The notes beneath the pieces are model-generated. The model did no database searches. It was given only the letters and a program-made list of their open reading frames with translations, and was not told the DNA's origin. DNA of 64,000 bases from contig MCFG01000223.1 in the NCBI GenBank assembly GCA_002104895.1, positions 21,001 to 85,000 on the forward strand, in the 5' to 3' direction. Position numbers and translations under genes: made by a program. Shown piece after piece: positions 51,480 to 64,000 of the stretch. The first letter of the stretch is position 1, and every line of letters begins with the position of its first letter. Source of the stretch: Anaeromyces robustus. Lineage: Eukaryota > Neocallimastigomycota > Neocallimastigomycetes > Neocallimastigales > Neocallimastigaceae.

Positions 51480-53515
51480 TTAATCATAATAACAATCAAG
51501 TAAAGCTTTTAAAAGTTCTCTTTTATAATCTTGTCCAGCTTCCCATACCATAATACCACCAATTCCTTTGTCTTTTACATAGTGGGAACGGTAACACATA
51601 GAATCAACATCGTCATAAGAAATATATATGTAAGAGTATTTATTGAAAAGTGTTGGCGATTTAACATCAGAATGCCATGTTCTTACCCAACTATTTGAAG
51701 TTGATTTTTTGGAAGAAAGAATACCTTCTTTACGTAATGAATTATAAGACCAAAATCCTTCATTATTCCTATTACTTGGTTCACCTCTAATATTTGCATC
51801 ACCACGTTGATTATAACCTTTATTGGAAGAAGATTTAACTTCCCAAGCTTGTCCCATATATGGTACTCCTAAAATAAGTTTTTTACGTGGTACACCTTCT
51901 TTTAAATAACTTTCAACTGTATAATCACAATTTTTTTGTTTATTTAAATCTGAACTTGGGGCATAAAGTGGTGAATTATAACCACTATATTTATTCCAGT
52001 AACCAGCATAATGATAAGTCATTAAATTAAACCAATTAAGATACTTTTCCATATCCATAGTATGTCCATAATATCTTGATATTAATGCTGAAGCTGAAAT
52101 TGTTAAAATTCTATCATAACCCATATATTCACGAATTTTTTTTATAAAGTATAATAAATAAAGACTTTCTGATTCATTTTCAGGGAATTCCCAATCAACA
52201 TCTAAACCATCAAAATTATATTCTTTAACTACTTTTACAATAGATTTAGCTGCTTTTTCTCTTGTACTTGAATGTTTTAAAAATACATTAAAATTTTTAG
52301 AACCTTCAGTACCACCAATAGTAAGAATAACTTTAAGATCTGGATATTTTTTTTTAAGATCATGTGTAGCATATTTCATTAATTTTTTTTCTATATCCAA
52401 TTCACGATTACCGGGATAGGCTTCTCCACTATCCTTAATTTGATAAAAACAATAATTAAGAACATCAATACCATCAAAATTGTAGGTTTCAATATTAATT
52501 TCCTTATCAAATCTATAACTTGGTATATAAATAATAACACCTGGCGATGATGTTGTTTTTACTCTTTCTGAAGAAGAAGGATATTTAATAGTAGTTGTCT
52601 TCTTTTTAGTAGATGTCTTTTTAGTACTTGTTTTCTTTTTTGAACAATGAAAACTTGAATTACCACAAAATCCATATTCAGAACAGCAATCATTACCTTT
52701 TATTAATGATTATTATATATTATATTTTATTATTATAGAATCATAATTAAAATTAATAGTTTTTTTAAATTTTTTACAAATATATATTTATATATTTAAA
52801 ATTATATAATAATTAATTATTTATTTAAGTATCATTTTCTATTTTTTTTTCATATTTATTATTAAATCCATATATATAATTGATTATTATAATAATATAT
52901 ATTATATAAAAATGATTTGATAATTACTGTTTTTACATGGACAGTCGCTATTACATCTACCTTCAGCTCTTAAAGATGAACAACTATATCTTTTGTAAAG
53001 ATTTGTATTTAAACATGCACCAAATTTACATCCTTCACCACAATATTTAATAGTTTCACCACAGAAACCTTTTTTTTTATTTTATTTTTTTTTAATTAAT
53101 AATATATTGCTATATATATATATTATTTATTATGTTTATTAAATGAAAAATATTACCTTCTGAAGAACAACATTGATGATATTTATCTTTTCTTAATTCA
53201 TCTTCATCCAAAGTAGAATTTTTATATTTGACTATATATTTAATAAAAAATGTATTAATATATGTTATATATATGAATATAAAAAAAGTTAAAAAGAAAG
53301 AGTTAGTAATAGATAATGTATTAATATATATAATATAAAAAAAGATAAAAAGAAAAAGAGAAATTAATTTATATATCATTTATTTTATTTTTACTTTTTA
53401 AAGGACATATTCTTGAGGCACTACATCTTGCATTCTTTTCATTTGATTCATATCTTTGTTGAGCTAATGCACCACAAATGAATATTATTGCAATTACATA
53501 AAAAAGCAATTTCAT
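51480..53515 (-). CDS. Secreted GH18 chitinase with two chitin-binding (CBM18-like) modules (4 exons)
   Basis: Exons (minus strand) 53515-53395, 53231-53157, 53068-52928 and 52696-51480 join in frame to 517 residues. Signal peptide MKLLFYVIAIIFICGALAQ. First Cys-rich module: ARCSASRICPLKS, a charged insert from exon 2, HQCCSSEGFCGETIKYCGEG and CKFGACL. Second: YSCSSLRAEGRCNSDCPC then NDCCSEYGFCGNSSFHC. Both show the hevein-type CCSxxGxCG core. A Lys/Ser/Thr linker (about 134-150) leads to the GH18 barrel: VIIYIPSYRFD, ILTIGG, the active-site FDGLDVDWEFP (D275, D278, D280, catalytic acid E282), MTYHYAG and GGIMVWEAGQD. All catalytic Asp/Glu residues are present. It should hydrolyse chitin outside the cell, in wall remodelling, zoosporangium growth or attack on other fungi; which of these is not shown by the sequence. 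Each chitin-binding core is split by an intron. Confidence 0.93.
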
Positions 53516-55407
53516 TTTATATTTATTATATATATATATAATAAAAAACACTTAATTAAATATATTATTTTCTTTTACTATTTTTTATTACTATTTATTA
53601 GATAATTATATTTTATTTTTTTATATGTATTTAAAGTAATGATTTCTATTTAATTAATATAAAATTAAATTGAAAGTATAAAAAAAAAAAAAGAAGAAAG
53701 AAAATAATTAGATTTAAATAGTTGGGAAAAAGAATTTTTAAACTGAGTATAAAAAATACATTTTATTAAGGTTCTTGTCACTAAATAAAATTTAATATTA
53801 ATATTAATATTAATAAAAGATATTAGCAATATATAATATATTGCATTATATTATTAATATATAAAATAATATATAAAATTCATATAGATCAATTTTTTTA
53901 TTTAAATATAAATTTAAATAATATAAATTTAATAAATTAATTATTATTTTATTTGCTAATCGTGTTACATTATTTTAAAAAGTGTATGATACATATAACA
54001 TATGAAAATAATTATAATTTTTGAAGACCTTTTTTAAGATTTATATTTGAATTCATTTTATTAATAATGAAACTTGTAATTACTCAATATATTATTAATA
54101 ATAAATATATCAATTATTATAATAAATCAAAAATATTTTATTATTAAATATTAAAAAAAAAAAAGAATTATTATTTATATAAAATATTAGAGTTAATGTT
54201 TCAATAAGAAAAAATAATAAAATACATAAAATAAAATTATATAAAATAAAAAAAAAAAAAATAAAATAAAATAAAATAAAAATAATTACAAAAAAGAAAA
54301 AACTGTATACACTTTGATTTATATATTAAAGTTATTAAAGTGTTATAATGCATTGAATTCATATAATATACAGTACAATATATTCAAAATATAATATGAA
54401 TATTATAATTTATTTAAAAAAAAAAGAAATTTTTTTTATATTAATTAAAAAAAATTTTTTTATATTTACTTTTTTTTTATACAAAAAACAAAAAACAAAA
54501 AACAAAAAAACAAAAAACAAAAAAAAAAAAAATAAATATTAAAAAAACTCTATTTATACTCTAAACAAAAATTTTATTTAAGTTTAATATTATATTAATA
54601 TATATTTATTCATATATATAATATCTATTAATTTATCATTTGAATATATTATGTATATCGAAGTTTATTTTTAAAATTATGTTTTCATATACATTTATAT
54701 TTTTTTTATCAATAAAAATTTTTAAATAAATAGGATAAATAGGAATTTGTCACTCACTAATAGGAACTAATTAATTAATAATTGATGAAATTATTAATTA
54801 TAGGATTGTTAATTTCAATTATATAAAATATATTTTACAAAACAAAGACGTTAAAAATAAATTTACTATGGAATATGGAATAGCAATTATTCGAACAAAT
54901 TGTAATTTAAAACTATATATAAAAGGAAAAAAATTTACATTATGTATCACATTTTATTATATTGTAAAAAAAATATTATAAAAAATATTTATATAATAAT
55001 TATTAAATATTATTATTATTATTGTTATAATAAAATATATATATATATATTACCATAATTTTTAATTATTTTCCTTTTTAAAATTCTTAAATATAATTGT
55101 TACATATATAAATATTATATATGTAACTATTATAATATTTATAAAAAAGAGATTATAATAATACGGTTAAAAAAATTTTTTTTAATAATTATATCAATTG
55201 ATTTTTGATTATTATAAAACTTAATATTTAATTTATTATAATTAAATTTTAAAATTTTGTTTTTCCTTTTGTAATTATGTATTTTATTTCTAATTATACT
55301 AAACTAGTAAAATATTTAATATAAAATTTTTTTTAATTAAATTAAACTTTAATTATTATTATTCCAATTGTGAAATAAAATTTATTACAAAATCCTTTTT
55401 TTCCTTT

Positions 55408-55408
<1 letters not shown>

Positions 55409-55450
<42 letters not shown>
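55409..55450 (+). repeat. Poly-A tract, 42 nt
   Basis: Uninterrupted A run in intergenic DNA following TTTCCTTTC; no flanking duplication recognised. Confidence 0.9.
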
Positions 55451-55452
<2 letters not shown>

Positions 55453-55933
55453 TTTATATGAAAAAAAAAAGGTTTTAAATTGAAGTTTATAAATACAATA
55501 TTTCAGTCATAATTAATACTAAAATTTAATCATATTTAATATAAATGGCTTTATTAATCATCATAAAAAATATTTATCCTTAATTTTGTTATATTATGCT
55601 TTTTTTAAATATATTATAATTATTAAGGATAAAAAGAATTAATATTGAAAGGCTTTATAAAATATATTAATTATATATTATTTTACTAAAATATAATGAA
55701 TGTATATATTTTAAAGTTGCATAGTTACAATACTAAACATAAAAATCATTTAATTATATGTATATATTTTTATTCATTCAATTCATTTTAATTATTTCTT
55801 TTTTAGGTAAAATTTTCTTTTATCGATAGACAATATATATAATGATAGAAGATATAGTAAAATTTTCTTTTTTTTTATGTACGAATAAAGCCACTAATTT
55901 TTACCATTTTTAATACTTTTATATAAAATTACA

Positions 55934-56012
<79 letters not shown>

Positions 56013-56051
56013 GTTAATAATAATAAATAATAATAATAATAATAATAATAA
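55934..56051 (+). repeat. (AAT)n microsatellite
   Basis: About 26 perfect units, a short break (AGTTAATAATAATAAAT), then about seven more. Confidence 0.95.
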
Positions 56052-57279
56052 CCATGAATCAAAGAAATGTTAATTAATTATTAGTTAACTTTTTTATTTG
56101 TATTAATATATTTATATATTAACATGATTCAATAGGAAAAATGCTCTAATAATAATTAAATATTTTGTTAGTTAAAATTAAGTGAAAAATAATTGGACAT
56201 AATAATTTTTAATAAAATAAATCTTATTATAAGATTTATTTTATCATTAATTCTGTATTAATTATAAAACAAAATATTTATTATTAAATTTTTACTAAAA
56301 ATTTGAGTAACATTTTTATAAATTTTATAAATTCATTAATAAAAATTCTTTTTCTCATTTTATGGTTTTCAATAGGTATAAAATAGTTATAATTTTTATT
56401 TACTTTAATTAATATTATTATATTATATATAATTTTTTTTAAATATAATGAAATAAAATTATTATTATAAAATTTCATCATACTAATGAGACCTTCCTTT
56501 AATATAAAAGATTATAGTTTATTTATATTTGATATGTTAAAACTTTTTTTTTTTAATTATATTAATAATTGCTTTATATAAAATATATTTATAATATTTT
56601 TTTTTATTTATTTTCTTTTTTAAAAAAATGATACTATAACTTTATACATAAATACTACAAATATATAAAATAGTATTATTAATAATAAAAATTATATATT
56701 TTAATACATAATAATCTAGTTATTAATATTTAAAAATGATTTAGGTAATAGTTTGTTTAATTTTTTAATCAAAATGTAATATGTATATATATTTACATAA
56801 TACATTTACAATTATTTTAATATAATGTTATTTTATTAAAAGTAATTTAAAAATAATTTTAAATTACTTTTATTGATATTTTTATAATGTAATAATTTTT
56901 TATTTCTATTATTAAATATATTTATATATTTTTGGTATTACATTTTTTTAATGTTTTGCTAAATTTATTAATTAGTATAAAATCAACATTGAATATACAT
57001 ATTATATATATTATACGTATTACATTATTATATATAATATTTCTTTTTTTCTTCTTTTCATTCTTTAATATTATTACTTTATATATTATCAAAAATATAA
57101 AATTTTTGCTCTTTAAATAATCCATAATTTTTTTATTATATAAGAATATATTATAATTATTATATCTAATAATATTACTTTTCTATTTTTTTTTCTTTTT
57201 CTTTTTCTTTTTCTTTTTTTTTTCTTTTTCTTTTTCTTTATATTTATATTTATTTCTGTTATATGTATTTAAATGTATA

Positions 57280-60357
<3,078 letters not shown>

Positions 60358-61560
60358 TTTATTTTAAATATATATTTTTAATTTCTAAATATTATATATA
60401 TATGTACTTTGATTTTATTATTTTATATGTATATACATATATATTTTTATATATTTTTTCTTTTTTTATATATATTTATATATATATATATATTTATATA
60501 TTTTTTTCTTTTTTCATATATATATTTTTATATTTTTTTTTCTTTTTTTATATTTATATTTTTTTTCTTTTATATGTATATATATTTATATTTTTTTTTA
60601 TATTTTTTTTTTTTTTTTTTTTTTATATAATTTTATTTTATTTTCTTTTTTTTTTTTTCATTATTATTTTTATTTTTACATTTTTGGTTTTATATATATA
60701 TATATATTTTATCAATTTTTCCTTTTATAGTTAAACATTTTTGGTCATATTTATTTTTTTTTAGACATAATCTTATTTTGGACATTTCATATTATGGACG
60801 TAATATATATATATATATAAATTTTTATTTATATTCAATTAGCAATTTTTTAATATTATATTAAAATATAATAATATATTAATATTATTTATATTTAATA
60901 GAAAAGTAAGTATTTGTTTTAAATATAAACATATAAACTTATTTTATTAATAATATTTATTATAAAGGTAATTACAATATTATAATTTTAAGAAAAATGC
61001 GTTTGTATATGTCAAATATAATGAAATAAATTTAATTAATTATAATTAATTATAAATCTGTTTTTTAAATAGAAAAAAAAACATGATATTATTTTGGTAT
61101 AAAAATACAATTTTTAATTATAAATACATAATAATCAACCCTAAATGAATTAATATATTTTTTATTATATATACTGAAGTATAATAGGTAACACTTAATA
61201 TATACAGTGACAAATTAAAAATATACTAATATATTATTTATTATATATTTAAAAAAATACAAATATAATATGTAATAAAAAATATTAGATTACTTGGTAG
61301 AAGAAAAATTGATCTTCAATCATATATTATTTTCTCATTTTTATTTTAATTAATGTTATTTTATTAAGTTTTTTTTATTAGAGTATTAATATGGTACTTG
61401 TGTAACATTAATAATTATAATTATAAACTGCCCAATAATATTTAAGATATTTATATTATTTGTTGATACAATTTTATTTTCATTTTTAAATAATGCTTTT
61501 TTTTTTTTTTTTAAACAAAACTAATAATTTATTAATTAATTATAATTCGTAATATTAAGT

Positions 61561-61563
<3 letters not shown>

Positions 61564-61606
<43 letters not shown>

Positions 61607-61631
61607 TAATAATAAATAATAATTAATAATA

Positions 61632-61673
<42 letters not shown>

Positions 61674-61806
61674 AATAATAAATAATAAATAATAAATAAT
61701 AATAATAATTAATAATTATAATAATAATGATAATAATAATAATAATAAACAATAATAATAAAAATAATAATAATAAATAAATAAAAATAATAAATAAATA
61801 AATAAT
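61564..61806 (+). repeat. (AAT)n-rich compound microsatellite
   Basis: About 240 bp of AAT units mixed with AAAT and AATT interruptions. Confidence 0.93.
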
Positions 61807-62412
61807 TAATAATAAATTATTATACAAATTTTTTAGTTATAATATATTAAAAATTATGTCAATTTTTATTTATGAAAAAAAAATTTTTTTTCATAGTTTA
61901 CATAATTATTTTAAAACAATGATAAAAATATATAAACATTTTAACAAAATAAAAAGATATTTGTAAATATATATTAATCATTAAGTCAAAAGTCAAAAAC
62001 TTATTTCATTCTTTTCTTACATCAAAACTTTTGTTTCTATCTTAGAATTCTAACATAAGAATATTCTTATTATATCTTTTAGTAAACAATATTAATTATA
62101 AACAATATTAAACAAAAATTAGTCAATTAATTGTTTATTATTAATTGTTTATATAAATTATTATTTTATATATATAGAAAATATAAAAATGATTGTTTAT
62201 GTAAATCATATTTTAAATTTTATTTATAGAAAATATAAAATGAAATAGAAATACACAAAGTAATTTATTATTATATTATGATTAATTAAATTTTATGAAA
62301 AGATATTGAACACAAAAAAATTTTTTTTTTATGTAAATATGTTAAAAAGTTAAAAATAAGATAAACAATTATTATATTCTATTTTATTATTTTCCCTTTT
62401 TTTTTATTTTCT

Positions 62413-62451
<39 letters not shown>

Positions 62452-62576
62452 CAAGTAATAAAAATGATAATGAGTATGAGAAAGTATGAAAGAATAAACT
62501 AAATTAGCAAATAAGAATAATAAATATAATATAATTATAATTATATTAGAAAATAAAAGGGTAGTGAAATAAGCAA

Positions 62577-62875
62577 TAAAAATAACAATAAAATAACAAT
62601 AAAATAAAATAATAAAATAAATAACAATAAAATAAAATAACAATAAAATAAAATAACAATAAAATAAAATAACAATAAAATAACAATAAAATAAAATAAA
62701 ATAACAATAAAATAACAATAAAATAAAATAAAATAAAATAAAATAAAATAAAATAAAATAAAATAAAATAAAATAAAATAAAATAAAATAAAATAAAATA
62801 AAATAAAATAAAATAAAATAAAATAAAATAAAATAAAATAAAATAAAATAAAATAAAATAAAATAAAATAAAATA
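62577..62875 (+). repeat. Compound microsatellite: AAAATAACAAT units, then pure (AAAAT)n
   Basis: From about 62577 to 62717 units of AAAAT alternate with AACAAT; from 62718 to 62875 the array is pure AAAAT, about 31 units. The gradient suggests that the right half expanded recently from the mixed left half. Confidence 0.95.
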
Positions 62876-63234
62876 AGAATAAAAATAGTATTATAGTAAA
62901 AAATTAAGAGGTAAAATTAATAAAGATAAAAATAAAAATGTATATAGAAAAGAAGTGACATTGATAAAAAGAAGAGAAATCATTTAAATTAATTATTATT
63001 ATTTTAATTGATTATAAATTTGATAATTTACCATATTCTTCAAAATATTTTATCTAATAATAAATAATAATAATAAAGTTATTAATAATATAGATAATAG
63101 AACATTATTTAAATATATATATTTTACATTTTTGTAAAGAAAAGTAAATTTATTTTAAATTAATTATTGCTAATTAAAAAAGAAAAAAAAAAAAAAAAAA
63201 AATCATTTTTCTTTTAAAAACATTGGATAAAAAA

Positions 63235-63277
<43 letters not shown>

Positions 63278-63447
63278 ATATATATACATACATATATCAT
63301 TAATATATCAATAAATAAGCAAGTTTTAATACATAAATATATATATATATATAATTGAATGTTAACAATATAAAAATTAATATTATAATTGAAAAATATT
63401 TTAATGAAGTTAAAATATATAATGGATTAAAGTAATTATTAACGAAT

Positions 63448-64000
63448 ATGATAACAAAAACACAAGAAACGATAGCTCTTGTTGAGCATATAATAGCTTT
63501 CTTTTGTGATTTAGCTACTGTTTTTTTTAATAATAATACAAATATTAAATTTTTATGTTTTATTGACATAGGTCAACATATAATAAAAATAATTCGAATT
63601 GTTATTTATGGTTTTGCTTTAATAAGTTCACCACCATGGTTTTGCTACTTTCATTTTTTTGTAAATCATTTTACACATAATTCATTTATTTCTTTAGCGT
63701 GCATGTAAGTATAAAGAACTTATTAAATTTATATTCAAAATTGAGAATGTGTAAGAATATAATAATACATATATATAATTTCTATACTTGTAAAATATAA
63801 ATATTAAATATACTATGTGTTTATATATATATAAATAAATATATTTTATAATTTTTAACATTTTTATATATTAAATAGTGTAATATTTAATCTTTATGCT
63901 GCTATTATCCATCCTGCATCTTTCTCAAAATATCAAGGAAAAATTCGTCCATATATTTATATATTCGTTATTATATATACATCTATTTTTGTATTGGCAG
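63448..64000 (+). CDS. Multi-pass membrane protein, 5' part only (2 exons seen)
   Basis: Exon 1 (63448-63704) begins MITKTQETIALVEHIIAFF after an in-frame upstream stop, and ends TGC AT at a GTAAGT donor. The acceptor AAATAG at 63878 continues in frame: ATT GTA ATA TTT, giving SLACIVIFNLYAAIIHPASF. The window ends inside the next hydrophobic segment, ...YIYIFVIIYTSIFVLA. Hydrophobic stretches lie at about 9-27, 45-66 and, after a short loop containing Phe, His and Cys residues, around 80-95 and 108-125. A Cys at the start of a membrane segment followed by NLYAAIIHP resembles the third helix and following loop of G-protein-coupled receptor-like proteins, but the match is weak. The rest of the gene lies outside the window, so no family is assigned. 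Confidence 0.6.

Larger units (their letters stand above)
53516..57279. other. Gene-free AT-rich stretch
   Basis: About 3.8 kb between the chitinase start and the ankyrin gene's stop, both on the minus strand. It contains a 42-nt A tract (55409-55450), an AAT array and a pyrimidine run (57185-57240, CTTTTT repeats) close to the ankyrin gene's 3' end. No gene seen. Confidence 0.55.
60358..63447. other. Gene-free AT-rich stretch
   Basis: T-rich sequence to about 60720, then AT-rich DNA, an AAT array and an AAAAT array. The plus-strand frame at 60324-60734 is only the translation of T/TA-rich repeats. No gene seen. It separates the divergent ankyrin and membrane-protein genes. Confidence 0.55.

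Overview
The window is an extremely AT-rich nuclear stretch of a eukaryote with short GTAAGT/TAG-type introns, long AAAT, AAAAT and AAT microsatellites, and proteins loaded with poly-Asn, poly-Ser, poly-Thr and poly-Gln. A GH18 chitinase with type-1 chitin-binding (CBM18-like) domains, an ankyrin protein and a cytosolic Hsp104 together suggest an early-diverging fungus, most likely an anaerobic gut fungus (Neocallimastigomycota). That placement is inference; a dictyostelid-type genome is the main alternative and fits the chitin-binding domains less well.

Layout, left to right. 1-6863: non-coding AT-rich DNA with a minisatellite and one GC-richer relic island (about 4301-4690). 6864-9227 (+): four-exon SAP-domain protein in long homopolymeric disorder. 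11278-13054 (+): two-exon Derlin-like membrane protein. 13939-17753 (-): seven-exon RRP6/EXOSC10 nuclear exosome exonuclease. 19093-21335 (+): four-exon UPF3 (nonsense-mediated decay), divergent from RRP6. 24522-29174 (-): two-exon protein with signal peptide, membrane anchor and about 1350 residues of Lys-rich disorder. 29175-36614: long gene-free stretch with a second GC-richer island (about 34905-35275). 36615-38755 (+): eight-exon SARAF-like ER calcium-entry regulator. 40469-43344 (+): HSP104, its frame interrupted once in the second ATPase domain. 45216-50397 (+): complete, intact-looking LINE retrotransposon (APE endonuclease, reverse transcriptase, Cys/His C-terminus, poly-A) flanked by a perfect 11-bp target-site duplication. 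51480-53515 (-): four-exon secreted GH18 chitinase. 57280-60357 (-): ankyrin-repeat protein with an in-frame 12-residue tandem array and a proposed 17-nt first exon. 63448-64000 (+): 5' part of a multi-pass membrane protein cut by the window edge.

Themes: RNA surveillance (RRP6 and UPF3 back to back), ER and protein quality control (Derlin-like, SARAF, Hsp104), and cell-wall chitin. I saw no tRNA, rRNA or CRISPR. Exon joins were deduced by hand from frame continuity, splice dinucleotides and family similarity; no search was run.
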